A DNA stretch of 64,000 bases from CAVSUB01 sp963730995 (GCA_963730995.1 CAVSUB010000013.1:1364001-1428000), one strand, 5' to 3'. Numbered from the stretch's first letter, positions 29,772 through 40,102 are shown. Numbers and translations: made by a program. The notes: a model not told the origin generated them from the sequence alone.

Positions 29772-30064
29772 CGTCACGAAAAGCTTTACAGGAGGTGGGG
29801 AGGAGGGAGGACGGAGAGGAGCTTTCCTGTCTTCTCGCCACCATCAGGACTGCTCGCGCCGCGCGCAGCGCGGCGGAATGAGCGGACGGGCACGAGATCG
29901 CGAGCGCGAAATGACCGCCACCGCGTTCGCGATCTCGCGCCCGCCCGCTCATTCCAGCGCCCGCCTTCGGCGGGCGCGCGAGCAGCGACCGCAAAGATTC
30001 GAAGAACAGAAAGATTTCCTCCTTCCTCCCGTCCTCCCTGTAAAGGTTTTTCAGGCGTCACGAA
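29772..30064. mobile_element. MITE-like imperfect palindrome with 9-bp flanking direct repeats
   Basis: Nearly the whole stretch folds back on itself around 29918. Left arm: gaaaagctttacaggagg, purine-rich gga units, gagctttcctgtcttctcg, a small gc hairpin, gaatgagcggacgggcac, gagatcgcgagcgcg. The right arm is the reverse complement in the same order with scattered differences. The 9-mer cgtcacgaa lies at 29772-29780 and again at 30056-30064, as expected of a target-site duplication, though the right copy is a few bases off the repeat end. No open reading frame makes sense here. Confidence 0.65.
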
Positions 30065-30118
30065 TGAGCCGCACCGCCGAAAGTACGGCATCGGGCGGCC
30101 CCCGGCGATTGTGATTCC

Positions 30119-30688
30119 CTACTGCCCGAGACGCGGATCGAAGCAGTGACGGCAGCGGGCTTCGTACGTGCCGGACGCGCCCACCAGGACCCGTTCGCTG
30201 CTGGCCACGAGCCGCTGGGTGTGATTGGCAGGCGCTCCGCAGACCATACAGATCGCGAGCGTCTTGGTGATGTATTCCGCGATCGCCAGCAGCTGCGGCA
30301 TCGGCTCGAACGGCTTGCCCAGGTAGTCCTGATCGAGCCCCGCCACGATGACGCGCTTGCCTTGATCGGCGAGCGTGCTGCAAACGGCAGGCAGGTCGGC
30401 GTCGAAGAACTGCCCCTCGTCTATGCCCACGACCTCGGTGTCGGGGTCCACGCGCGCGAGCAGATCGCGCGAGGACGAGAGGTTCTCGGACGGAATGCGC
30501 ATCTCGCTGTGCGAGGTGATGTGATCGTCACCGAACCGGTTGTCGATTGTGGGCTTGAAGATCTGGACCTTCCGCCGCGCAATCTGGGCACGGCGCAGCC
30601 TCCGGATAAGCTCCTCGCTCTTCCCGGAAAACATGCTTCCCGTGATGACCTCGATCCACCCCTGGTTTGGAATGTGCGAGACGTCCAT
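30119..30688 (-). CDS. tdk: thymidine kinase
   Basis: Phosphorylates deoxythymidine in the salvage pathway; type II bacterial enzyme. P-loop GSMFSGKSEELIRRLRRAQ, DEGQFFD with the catalytic Glu, the lasso region CMVCGAPANHTQRLV and the zinc Cys pair CRHC near the end; the two CxxC pairs hold the structural zinc. 189 aa, usual length. Starts 28 bases after the efp stop, on the same strand, so the two may be co-transcribed. Confidence 0.95.
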   Translation of the reverse strand: MDVSHIPNQGWIEVITGSMFSGKSEELIRRLRRAQIARRKVQIFKPTIDNRFGDDHITSHSEMRIPSENLSSSRDLLARVDPDTEVVGIDEGQFFDADLPAVCSTLADQGKRVIVAGLDQDYLGKPFEPMPQLLAIAEYITKTLAICMVCGAPANHTQRLVASSERVLVGASGTYEARCRHCFDPRLGQ

Positions 30689-30716
30689 TACTGAAGGCTC
30701 ATGAGCCCGTGGACCA

Positions 30717-31280
30717 TCATGCGCGAGAGAGGTATTCCCCGGTTTCCGTATTGACCCGGATCATGTCGCCCGTGTTCACGAAAGGCGGAACCTGCACCAC
30801 GAGGCCCGTCTCGAGACGCGCAGGCTTTACCTGCGCGCTGGCGGTTGCCCCTTTGATGCCTGGCGCGGTGTCTTCGACCTTGAGGTCGACGGTCGGCGGA
30901 AGCTCGATACCGACAGGCTCGGAGCCGTAGAACTCGACCTTGATGGTGGACTCGGGGATGAGGTAGTTCACCGAATCGCCGAGAACCTCACCCGAAATGT
31001 GGCTCTGCTCGTAGTTGCCCGTGTCCATGAAATGGAACGAGTCGCCATCCTTGTAGAGGTACTGCATTTCACGTTCGTCGAGCACCGCGCGGTCGAGGCT
31101 GTCCTCGGACCTGAGCTTCTGGTCCGACAGCGAGCCATTCCGGATGTTCCGGAACTTGACCCGGACGAATCCGCGCAGGTTCCCGGGTGTGACGTGCTGA
31201 AGTTCGAGGACGCGGAACAGGTCCGCGCCCACCTTCACGAGCATCCCCTTCTTGAGGCGTGTTGCTTGAATGGAAGCCAT
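30717..31280 (-). CDS. efp: translation elongation factor P with Asn at the tip position
   Basis: Relieves ribosome stalling at polyproline. Three beta-barrel domains in 187 aa: KOW-like domain I (RLKKGMLVKVGADLFRVLEL), OB domains II and III (ALFE-type DAPGIKGATASAQVKPA and TGLVVQVPPFVNTGDMIRVN). The domain I loop that enters the peptidyl transferase centre reads HVTPGNLRGF: residue 34, Lys (or Arg at 32) in well-studied proteins, is Asn here. That would rule out EpmA-type lysylation and EarP-type rhamnosylation at this site. No epmA, epmB or earP in the window. Confidence 0.93.
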   Translation of the reverse strand: MASIQATRLKKGMLVKVGADLFRVLELQHVTPGNLRGFVRVKFRNIRNGSLSDQKLRSEDSLDRAVLDEREMQYLYKDGDSFHFMDTGNYEQSHISGEVLGDSVNYLIPESTIKVEFYGSEPVGIELPPTVDLKVEDTAPGIKGATASAQVKPARLETGLVVQVPPFVNTGDMIRVNTETGEYLSRA

Positions 31281-31441
31281 TGTGTCCTGCTAAGAGGCCG
31301 CGGCGCTGCCCTGCTCACATCCCGACAGAGTCCCGATCCGTCGAATCGTAGCAGGTAAACAGAGGGGCACGCAATCGTTGCCGCAGCGCCCGCGCGCCCG
31401 GCGCCTGGCGACCCCAATCGGGGGTAGGATCGAAGGCAAGC

Positions 31442-31837
31442 ATGCCCTGGGATCCTCTTCGCGAATTTCAAGCCTGGCACGAGCGCCTGGGGCGCCATCA
31501 CCACGACACGTGGTCGCCCCCCATCGACGTGTATGAGACGGGCGATTCGTACGTCATCACAGCCGAAGTGCCCGGAATCACACGCGAAGACGTCGAGCTG
31601 GCGCTCGAGGAGATGCGGCTCACGATAAGTGGACGCCGACCGGACCCTCCCGCCTCCTCGGCGGGGACGGTCCGATTTCATCAGGTCGAGCGAGGACGCG
31701 GGCCGTTCGCCCGCACGTTCGAGTTTGCCGAGCGGATCGACTCGTCGCGCGTAAACGCCGACCTTTCAGACGGGGTCCTGACGATCACGCTTCCAAAGCT
31801 CCCCGAACGTCCTGCCCGGAAGATTGAGGTGGGTTAG
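31442..31837 (+). CDS. Hsp20/alpha-crystallin family small heat-shock protein
   Basis: ATP-independent holdase. 131 aa: a short N-terminal arm (WDPLREFQAWHERLG), the alpha-crystallin beta sandwich (PPIDVYETGDSYVITAEVPG, EEMRLTISGRRP, GPFARTFEFAERIDSSRVN, LSDGVLTITLPK) with the I/L-x-I-like end as KIEV. The conserved A-x-x-x-n-G-v-L motif is VNADLSDGVL. Four bases separate its stop from the DegP start, so the two form a protein quality-control unit. Confidence 0.93.
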   Translation: MPWDPLREFQAWHERLGRHHHDTWSPPIDVYETGDSYVITAEVPGITREDVELALEEMRLTISGRRPDPPASSAGTVRFHQVERGRGPFARTFEFAERIDSSRVNADLSDGVLTITLPKLPERPARKIEVG

Positions 31838-31841
31838 ACAG

Positions 31842-33020
<1,179 letters not shown>

Positions 33021-33022
33021 CG

Positions 33023-33629
33023 CTAGCGGGCCCGTCCGCCGGACACGGATTGACTGTCTCGCGCAGCGCACCGCCACTCCATGTCCGTACCGACGTTGAT
33101 CCCGATCCGCCGGCTCCAGATCACGTCGCGCGCCGGGAGTCCTCGATCTTCGATTCGAAGCGCGCTCGCCGTGAGATCCATCCGATTGTGTCGAAGGGTG
33201 ATCCCGAGCGCGCGAGTGAGATTGCCCGGGCCCCGACAGAGCTCGGTCGAGTCGAATTCCGCGGCGGAACGGCCGGTACCCGCGCGCGCGGCGCCGCCGC
33301 ATCAAAGCCTCTCCCTCCAGCGGCTCCAAGGCTCTGATCAGAATCGCCGCAGGCGAGCCTTCTTCTTCCGTCACGACATTCACGAGGTTGTGGATCCCGT
33401 AATTGAGATAGACATATGCGAATCCCGGCTGGCCGTAGAGCGGCGCGTTGCGCGCGGTGGGCCCTGGCGCGGCGTGGCACGCCGGATCCTCCTCACCGAT
33501 GTAGGCTTCGACCTCGACGATCACCCCTGACGTGAGGCCGGCAGGAGACTCGTGGACGAGCACCTTGCCTATCAACTCGCGCGACACGCTGAGCGTCGGA
33601 CGCGCGTAGAACTCGCGCGAAAAAGTCAT
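33023..33629 (-). CDS. DNA-3-methyladenine glycosylase, AAG/MPG type; +1 frameshift
   Basis: Base-excision repair enzyme that removes alkylated purines. ATG 33629 with GGAG upstream. The N-terminal two thirds are intact: LIGKVLVHESPAGLTSGVIV, EVEAYIGEEDPACHA, YGQPGFAYVYLNYGIHNLVN and AAILIRALEPLEG, with the catalytic Glu in VEAY. The frame is lost in a gc-rich run at 33279-33290. Removing one base gives SAAEFDSTELCRGPGNLTRA-LGIT, DLTASALRIED and WSRRIGINVG, and a stop TAG at 33023, three bases after the degP stop. Length 3n+1, about 201 aa corrected. Confidence 0.9.
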
Positions 33630-33635
33630 GTCTCT

Positions 33636-33715
33636 CCGGGGGGCTTCGCCCGGCGCGCCACAGAATCCGGGGGGCTTCGCCCCGCCGGACCCCTCAAGCG
33701 GCATCGCTCGCGGAT
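33636..33715. repeat. hairpin repeat family A, two tandem copies
   Basis: ccggggggcttcgcccgg at about 33636-33653 and ccggggggcttcgccccg at 33667-33684, the second followed by agcggcatcgctcgcgg. They lie between the glycosylase start and the HEAT-repeat gene stop, both on the minus strand. One family copy was probably duplicated locally. Confidence 0.7.
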
Positions 33716-33718
33716 CGC

Positions 33719-34951
33719 CTACTGCGACTGACGCATCTTGATTCGTTCGATAGCGACCACGGCCGTTTCGGCGACGCTTCGATCGCGATCCCTGGTCAGA
33801 GGCTCCAGCACCGGGATGCTGTCCGACTGGCCCAGCGCGCCGATGATTTCGACGACGCCGGCGCGGACGCCGGCGACGGGCTCCTTCAGCTTTGGCGTCA
33901 GTTCCGGCAGCACGCTCGGGCCAATCTCCAGCAGGTATTCCTGCACCTGGAGCGCCGTTCGGTCCGATCCGAAGAAGTCGATGAGTCGCGCCATGTAGTT
34001 CTGCCCGAACTTCACCATCGCGAACGTCATCGCAGCCCTCACCATTTCCGAAGACTCCGAGGTGGCCGCGGTCTGCATGCCTGGTGCTTCGGAGGCGTCG
34101 CCGATTCGGGCGAGCCCCTCAGCCGCCGCCCGGCGCATGAACGGATCCTTGTCCGAGATCCGGGTCTTGAAGAGCGGCGCGCTCGAAGGGTGTGCGATCC
34201 TGGCAAGCGCGTCGAGCGCAGACCAGCCCCCATCGCCTTTGCCGTAGAACTTCAACTGTTCCATCAGCGCCTGCACCGCGCGGTCCTCTCGAATGTCTCC
34301 GAGGGCTCTCATGGACGCGAAGCGGACCGCAGGGCTCGAATCGTTGATCGCGTTGATGAGGGTGTCGCCAGCGCGCTTGACGTCGAGACGCCCGGCAACT
34401 CTCGCCGCTGCGGCACGGATCGCCGGATCGTAGTGATCGAGCGCCTTGATCAGCCGCTCGGAGGCGCCGTCGGTGAGCGGCGGCCGCGCCATGGCGCCGA
34501 GCGCATAGATGGCCTCTATTCGGACGCGCGGATTTTCGTCGTCGACCGCCTTGAGGAGCGCGTCAACGACCTCCGGCGGCACGGGCCGCGGCCAGGCCGC
34601 CAGAGGCCCCTGCTCGAATGCCTGGACCGCCTGCCCCTTGCTGCGCACTTCGACCACGAGCCCCACCCGCTTCCGAAGAGGCATGTCCTGGACGAGGAAG
34701 AACGACAGCTCGGCGGCAATCGCCTCGAGCTGAATCTCGTCGATCGGATCGTTGACGACCGCGGCGACCGGAATGGCCGCGGCCGTGTGCTGCGATTCGC
34801 GCAGCATGCGAACGGCGCTCAGGCGCGCCTTCGGATCGGGATTCCGCAGATTGCGAACGACGTCCTCGAACCCGGTCTGCCAAGCCAGGGACGGCATCGT
34901 CAAACCCGTCAGCAGGAGGGACGACAACAAGGTCCGAACCACTGGTGTCAT
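33719..34951 (-). CDS. exported HEAT-repeat protein
   Basis: 410 aa from ATG 34951, with signal peptide (VVRTLLSSLLLTGLTMPSLA) and then about ten HEAT/PBS-lyase-like helical pairs: PDPKARLSAVRMLRESQH, DENPRVRIEAIYALGAMA, YDPAIRAAAARVAGRLD, SSPAVRFASMRALGDIRE, KDPFMRRAAAEGLARIGD and DRDRSVAETAVVAIERIKM. Such superhelical scaffolds bind partner proteins. The open frame upstream to 35560 is antisense-like and lies in uvrA, so I do not use it. Separated from uvrA by 32 bases on the same strand; function unknown. Confidence 0.85.
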   Translation of the reverse strand: MTPVVRTLLSSLLLTGLTMPSLAWQTGFEDVVRNLRNPDPKARLSAVRMLRESQHTAAAIPVAAVVNDPIDEIQLEAIAAELSFFLVQDMPLRKRVGLVVEVRSKGQAVQAFEQGPLAAWPRPVPPEVVDALLKAVDDENPRVRIEAIYALGAMARPPLTDGASERLIKALDHYDPAIRAAAARVAGRLDVKRAGDTLINAINDSSPAVRFASMRALGDIREDRAVQALMEQLKFYGKGDGGWSALDALARIAHPSSAPLFKTRISDKDPFMRRAAAEGLARIGDASEAPGMQTAATSESSEMVRAAMTFAMVKFGQNYMARLIDFFGSDRTALQVQEYLLEIGPSVLPELTPKLKEPVAGVRAGVVEIIGALGQSDSIPVLEPLTRDRDRSVAETAVVAIERIKMRQSQ

Positions 34952-34983
34952 GAAGTACTTATCGTCTGAACAGACGGGCCTTT

Positions 34984-37911
34984 TCAGTTTTTTGCCGCCC
35001 CATACGCGTTGGCGCGTCCCACGGCGAGCGCGTCCCGCAAGTAGCGGCCGGTATGGGACGCCGCGACCTGCGCGATCTGCTCGGGCGTTCCGGTGGTGAC
35101 GATTTCGCCGCCGGCTTCGCCGCCTTCGGGACCAAGATCGATGATCCAGTCCGCCGTCTTGATCACGTCCAGGTTGTGCTCGATGACGAGCAGACTGTGT
35201 CCCGCTTGAATGAGCTTGCGACACGCAGCGAGCAGCTTCGCGATGTCGTCGAAGTGCAGGCCGGTGGTCGGCTCGTCCAGGATGTAGAGCACTCGATCGC
35301 CCGTGTGCGATGACAGGTGGGCGGCGATCTTGATGCGCTGCGCCTCCCCGCCAGACAGGGTCGTGGCCGGCTGGCCGAGCCGCAGATATCCGAGCCCGAT
35401 CTCGTCGAGCACCTGAAGCCGCCGAAGCACTTTCGGGGAGCTGCTGAAAAAAGCCAGGGCCTCTCGGACGGTCATGTCGAGGACCTGATCCACGCTTCGC
35501 CCGCGGTACTTGACCTCGAGGACCTGCGGCTTGAACCGCTTGCCTTCGCACTGGTCGCACGGGACGAAGACGTCGGCGAGAAACTGCATCTCCACCTTGA
35601 CCTGGCCTTCACCTTCGCACGCCTCGCACCGGCCGCCCGGCACGTTGAAGGAGAAGTGGCTCGCCGTCAGCCCTCGAGATCGCGCGTCTTTCGTCGTGGC
35701 GAAGAGCTCTCGAATCGGATCGAACGCCTTCAGGTACGTCACCGGATTCGAGCGGGGTGTCCGGCCAATCGGCGCCTGATCCACGAGGACGACATCGGTA
35801 ATGAACTCCGCACCTTCGAGCTTCTGATGGATCCCCACGCGACGATCCCAATCACCCTTCGCGCGCTTCAGCGCCGCATACAGCACGTCGTGCACCAGCG
35901 TGCTCTTGCCCGATCCGCTGACGCCTGTCACGCAGACCATCAACCCCAGCGGGATCTCGACGTCGATGTCCTTGAGGTTGTGTTCCGAGGCACCGAGCAC
36001 GCGGATCTTCTGGTTGGTTGGCTTCCGCCGCGCCGGCGGGACCGGGATGGCGAGCTCGTCCCGAAGATACTTCGCGGTCAACGATCGCGGCTCCAGCATC
36101 AGGTCGGCGAGCGTGCCCGCGAACACGACGCGCCCGCCCTGCTCACCCGCGCCGAGCCCCATGTCGACCACTACGTCAGCGACCCTGATCATGTCCGCAT
36201 CGTGCTCGACGACGAGAACGGTGTTCCCCTGGTCCCGCAGCTTCCGCAGAATCGTGATCAGGCGATCGTTGTCGCGCGAATGCAGGCCGATGGACGGTTC
36301 GTCGAGCACGTAGAGCGTGTCGACCAGGGCAGACCCCAGCGAAGTCGCCAGGTTGATGCGCTGCGACTCGCCGCCCGAAAGCGTCGAAGACAGGCGATCG
36401 AGGGTCAGATAGTCGAGGCCGACGTCTCGCAGGAACCCCAGTCGCTTCCGGATCTCCTTCAGCACCTTGTCGGCGATCGCCGCCTCCTTCTCCGACAAGG
36501 CCAGGTCGGCGAAGAATCTGTCGGCGTCGCGCACGGTCCGCGCGCACACGTCGTCGATGGTGCAGCCGCCGACCTGCACATCCCGCGCTTCGCGCCGCAG
36601 CCTCGCGCCCTGGCACTCCGGACAGGTCAGGTATCCGCGGTACCGGCTCAGGAACACGCGCACGTGCACCTTGTATTTCTTCCGCTCGAGCCACCGGAAG
36701 AATCCCTTGACGCCTTCGAAGCTGCCGCCGTCGCCTTCGATCGCGAAGCGGCGTTCTTCGTCGCTCAGCGCAGACCACGGCACGTCCATCCGGACCCGGC
36801 CGCGGCCCGCACGCTTCAGCTCCGCCAGCTGCGTGCGATAGTGCGGCTTGCTCCAGGGCTCGATCGCATTCTGCTGGATCGACTTGGACACGTCCGGCAC
36901 GACCAGATCCATATCCAGCTCGATGACGTTCCCGAAGCCGTGGCAGACGGGGCAGGCCCCAAACGGGTTGTTGAACGAGAAGAGCCGCGGCTGCGGCACC
37001 TCGTACTGCAGGCTGCACGCCCGGCACTCGAAACGCTCGCTGAAGCGGTGCACCACGGGCTCCGGATCAAGCGCAATCGCGAACGCGGCGCCGCCGCCCT
37101 CGGTGTAGGCCGTTTCGATCGAGTCAGTCAGGCGCGCCCGGAGGTCGCCATCGACCTTGAGCCGGTCGACGATCACCTGCAGCATCGGCCGATCGCGGAG
37201 CGCTGCGGCGTCCGCTTCTTCCAGCATCACGGTCTGGCCGTCGACGTAGAGCCGGCCGAATCCCTTGCGGCGCAGGATGCCCAGCGTCTCGGCGATCGAG
37301 TCGCCCAGCCCCGGAAGGGGCGGCTGCGGTTGTGCCGGGATCTCCGCATCACCATTGCCCTCCGACACCGCCTCGTCATCGTCCGTTCCTTCGATGGGAA
37401 GCGACATCGACGAAGCTGGAACGATCGGCATATCGAAGCCGACCAACAGCCTGGTTCCGGCAGGCAGCTTGGCGAGCGACCCGGCCACGACCTCCGCCGT
37501 CTCGCGGATGACTTCCTTGCCGCACGAGCGGCAGATCGTCCGGCCGATCCGCGCGTAGAGCAGCCGCAGATAGTCGTGAATCTCGGTTGTCGTCCCGACC
37601 GTGGACCGGGGGTTGCGGATACTGTTCTTCTGGCGGATCGCGATCGCCGGCGAGATGCCCTCGATGGAATCGACGTCAGGCTTCTCCATCCGCTCGAGGA
37701 ACTGACGCGCGTAGGCGGACAGCGATTCCACGTAGCGTCGCTGGCCTTCCGCGTAAATCGTGTCGAACGCCAGGGAAGACTTGCCTGAGCCGCTAACGCC
37801 CGTCATGACGACGAGTGAGCGCTGAGGAAACGCCAGGTCGACGTTCTTCAGGTTGTGGGTGCGCGCGCCGCGGACGACAATCTGCCCGTTGGCGTGAGGA
37901 CTGGTGGACAT
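34984..37911 (-). CDS. uvrA: excinuclease ABC subunit A
   Basis: DNA damage sensor ATPase of nucleotide excision repair. 975 aa from ATG 37911; the GTG at 37959 is open but the family start is MSTSPHANGQIVVRGARTHN. Two ABC modules: Walker A GVSGSGKSSLAFDTI and GVSGSGKSTLVHDV, signatures LSGGESQRINLA and LSGGEAQRIKIA. Zinc-finger Cys in CRSCGKEV and CEACEGEGQVKV ... CDQCEGKRF. About 35 extra residues (DDDEAVSEGNGDAEIPAQPQ) sit in the variable signature-insert domain. It is the largest gene here and is complete without a frameshift. Confidence 0.97.
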   Translation of the reverse strand: MSTSPHANGQIVVRGARTHNLKNVDLAFPQRSLVVMTGVSGSGKSSLAFDTIYAEGQRRYVESLSAYARQFLERMEKPDVDSIEGISPAIAIRQKNSIRNPRSTVGTTTEIHDYLRLLYARIGRTICRSCGKEVIRETAEVVAGSLAKLPAGTRLLVGFDMPIVPASSMSLPIEGTDDDEAVSEGNGDAEIPAQPQPPLPGLGDSIAETLGILRRKGFGRLYVDGQTVMLEEADAAALRDRPMLQVIVDRLKVDGDLRARLTDSIETAYTEGGGAAFAIALDPEPVVHRFSERFECRACSLQYEVPQPRLFSFNNPFGACPVCHGFGNVIELDMDLVVPDVSKSIQQNAIEPWSKPHYRTQLAELKRAGRGRVRMDVPWSALSDEERRFAIEGDGGSFEGVKGFFRWLERKKYKVHVRVFLSRYRGYLTCPECQGARLRREARDVQVGGCTIDDVCARTVRDADRFFADLALSEKEAAIADKVLKEIRKRLGFLRDVGLDYLTLDRLSSTLSGGESQRINLATSLGSALVDTLYVLDEPSIGLHSRDNDRLITILRKLRDQGNTVLVVEHDADMIRVADVVVDMGLGAGEQGGRVVFAGTLADLMLEPRSLTAKYLRDELAIPVPPARRKPTNQKIRVLGASEHNLKDIDVEIPLGLMVCVTGVSGSGKSTLVHDVLYAALKRAKGDWDRRVGIHQKLEGAEFITDVVLVDQAPIGRTPRSNPVTYLKAFDPIRELFATTKDARSRGLTASHFSFNVPGGRCEACEGEGQVKVEMQFLADVFVPCDQCEGKRFKPQVLEVKYRGRSVDQVLDMTVREALAFFSSSPKVLRRLQVLDEIGLGYLRLGQPATTLSGGEAQRIKIAAHLSSHTGDRVLYILDEPTTGLHFDDIAKLLAACRKLIQAGHSLLVIEHNLDVIKTADWIIDLGPEGGEAGGEIVTTGTPEQIAQVAASHTGRYLRDALAVGRANAYGAAKN

Positions 37912-38125
37912 GTACTGTGAGCGCTTTCGCGAGAACCGTAACATTTCATGGTAGCGCACGAAGCCAGCCGGCTCAACCTCGGCCTTCGACAGAACTGCCG
38001 CAGCAACGGGACGTTTCGGCGAAGAGTCACCCGTTTGCGGCGGTCCGTGCTATTTTGTTGGGACCTGTCGGCAGGGCGGGGGTCAAGTCCTCATGCCCGC
38101 ATGCCGAAACACTCACGAGGGGGCC

Positions 38126-38725
38126 GTGTCAGTCCGTCTGTTCATAGGAAATCTGCCGTACTCGGCGAACGAAGCCGACCTGAGGGAACATCTGTCCAGC
38201 GTGGGCGAACCGGCGCAAGTGGTGCTGCCCACGGATCGAGAGACCGGCCGCCCGCGAGGCTTCGCATTCGTCGACTACAACGATCGAGAGGTCGCTGAAG
38301 AGGCGATCCGACGATTCAACCTGCAGCCATTCAAGGGGCGGCCCCTGGCCGTCAGCGAGGCCCGACCTCGGGAGGATCGTCCGCCCGGTCTGCGTCCTGG
38401 CGGCTTCTCAGGCCCGAGACCGGGCGCCCCTGGCGGCTTCGGAGGTCCGAGACCCCCGGGTCCTGGGGGATTCTCTCCGCGGCCAGCCGATCCGGGTGCC
38501 GGAGGCGGCGCCCCCCGTAGTCGGAACTTCGGACCGGACGCACCGCCGAAGAACAAGCGCAAGCCGCCGCGCAAGGACTCCGATCGCGGACCGAAGGGCC
38601 CAATCAAAGAGCGCCCGGTGAGCAAGCTCTACGATGTGGACGAGGATTGGCGGAGCGAGCCCGACGATGTCGAGACCGACGATATCGCAACGGCTGCGAA
38701 AGAGGAGGAGGCCGACGACGAGTAG
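38126..38725 (+). CDS. RRM-domain RNA-binding protein with Gly/Pro-rich and charged tail
   Basis: Single RNA recognition motif: RNP2 RLFIGNLPYSAN, RNP1 GRPRGFAFVDYNDRE, about 80 residues. A Gly/Pro/Arg/Phe-rich middle (GGFGGPRPPGPGGFSPRP) resembles eukaryotic and cyanobacterial Rbp tails and could promote condensation. The end is basic then acidic (NKRKPPRKDSDRGPKG; AAKEEEADDE). I start at GTG 38126 with GAGGGGG upstream; ATG 38093 would add 11 residues. Likely cold-shock or mRNA-chaperone role, by analogy. Confidence 0.85.
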   Translation: MSVRLFIGNLPYSANEADLREHLSSVGEPAQVVLPTDRETGRPRGFAFVDYNDREVAEEAIRRFNLQPFKGRPLAVSEARPREDRPPGLRPGGFSGPRPGAPGGFGGPRPPGPGGFSPRPADPGAGGGAPRSRNFGPDAPPKNKRKPPRKDSDRGPKGPIKERPVSKLYDVDEDWRSEPDDVETDDIATAAKEEEADDE

Positions 38726-38795
38726 TCTCGGCCCGCGCCAGGACCGGAGCCCGGCTCCGGCTGAGGCGCACAGCTATTGCATGACACTCTGAAAC

Positions 38796-40097
38796 ATGCG
38801 ACCGTCCCGCAATAGACACGAAGCCTCCGACCTGGATCTCGAGGCAGCATTTGCCCCGGAGCCGGAACTGCGGATGCACGGGCCGGCGTCGATCGTGCCC
38901 GAGCCGATCGAGGAGTTCGCGGACGAGCCCGGCGGGACTCCCGTCAGTGTTCCTCAAATAACTTCACGGCCGACCCTGGAACGGATTCCCCTGCCGGCTC
39001 TCGAACCGGACCTTCCACTGATTCCCAGGACCGTTCCGCTCGCAGAGGGACCGCTGCTGATCCGACCGCCTGTAGAGCCCCCGCCGATCTACTATCCGAG
39101 TCGGCCACGAACCGTGGGCCAGACGCTGCTCCCGGTGTTTCAGGGGACGGTCACGCTCGCCTGCGTGGCGGCGTTCGTGTGGCTCGTGGTGATGCCTTAT
39201 CAGCAAGGCGGCGAGACCGCGACGGCGGTTCAGGAAGTAGCGGTGTCCGAGACGGCGGCATTGTCTCCTCCGTCGGCCGCTGCCCCAGCGCCGGACTCGA
39301 CGCCGCCCGCACCGCTCAGACCGGCGCATTTGCAGACGGCCGACGTCGCGCCTGCGACCCTGCCGGAGCCGGAGCCGGCCACTCAGCCGCCCGGACGCCC
39401 AGTGCGTGCGTCCGAAGCGCGAGCGTCGCGAACTCCCGAGCCGCCGACCAAGCGCGTGGACCTGCAAAAGCAGACGCAAGCGGCCCGGTCCACACCTGAC
39501 ACGAAGAAACCGGACGTCGTCGCCGTAACCAGGACAGCCGCAACGGCCCCAGTGACTCCGGAAGCCGACACTCGCCGTGCTGCCCCGACGCCGGACGCGT
39601 CAAGGGAGCAGACGGACACGGTCTCCGGGCTTGGCCAGCCAGTGGCCCCGCCTGCACCCGAATCCGTGCCGCTGGCCGCCTCCCGCGATCGAGCCGCTGC
39701 GCCGGCGCCTGCTCCGGAAGCACCGGCGCGGCCGGTTCCGACAAGCGGCAACACGGTCACAGATATCCGGAGCGCCGACCGCGACAAGGTACGGTCGGTG
39801 CTGTCGCGATACGAAAGCGCCTTCAGCCAGCTCGATGCAGCGGCCGCAGCCCGGTTGTATCCAGGCGTGGATCGAAAAGCGCTCTCACGCGCGTTTGGAA
39901 CGCTCAGCTCACAGCAGATTCAGTTCGATGACTGCCGGATTCTGGTGACGCAGTCAACTGCCAGCGCCACTTGCGCGGGAAAGGCGAGCTGGACGCCCAA
40001 GGTCGGGGGCGGCGCAAAGGAACAGGCCAGGCGTTGGCAGTTCGACCTGAAACAGGTCGCCGGAGACTGGCAGATCGGCTCGGTCCGGGTCCAGTAA
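38796..40097 (+). CDS. membrane protein: Pro-rich cytoplasmic part, one helix, Ala/Pro linker, SnoaL-like end
   Basis: 433 aa. About 105 residues rich in Pro and Glu precede a single transmembrane helix (LLPVFQGTVTLACVAAFVWLVV). Then come about 190 residues dominated by Ala, Pro, Thr and Ser. The last 110 residues look folded, like an NTF2/SnoaL cone (DRDKVRSVLSRYESAFSQLD, RLYPGVDRKALSRAFGTLSS, CRILVTQSTASATCAGKASW, ARRWQFDLKQVAGDWQIGSV). This C-terminal pattern is common in acidobacterial kinase-linked proteins, but no kinase domain is present. Function unknown. Confidence 0.75.
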   Translation: MRPSRNRHEASDLDLEAAFAPEPELRMHGPASIVPEPIEEFADEPGGTPVSVPQITSRPTLERIPLPALEPDLPLIPRTVPLAEGPLLIRPPVEPPPIYYPSRPRTVGQTLLPVFQGTVTLACVAAFVWLVVMPYQQGGETATAVQEVAVSETAALSPPSAAAPAPDSTPPAPLRPAHLQTADVAPATLPEPEPATQPPGRPVRASEARASRTPEPPTKRVDLQKQTQAARSTPDTKKPDVVAVTRTAATAPVTPEADTRRAAPTPDASREQTDTVSGLGQPVAPPAPESVPLAASRDRAAAPAPAPEAPARPVPTSGNTVTDIRSADRDKVRSVLSRYESAFSQLDAAAAARLYPGVDRKALSRAFGTLSSQQIQFDDCRILVTQSTASATCAGKASWTPKVGGGAKEQARRWQFDLKQVAGDWQIGSVRVQ

Positions 40098-40102
40098 CCC
40101 GG

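Noticed and set aside
33719..35560. 613-codon HEAT protein
   Set aside because: The first 200 codons are antisense-free but out of frame within uvrA; signal peptide at 34951 marks the real start.
35317..37788. 823-codon open frame antisense to uvrA
   Set aside because: Long antisense frames are common opposite GC-rich genes; composition is Arg/Asp/Leu-heavy with no domain, and uvrA is beyond doubt.
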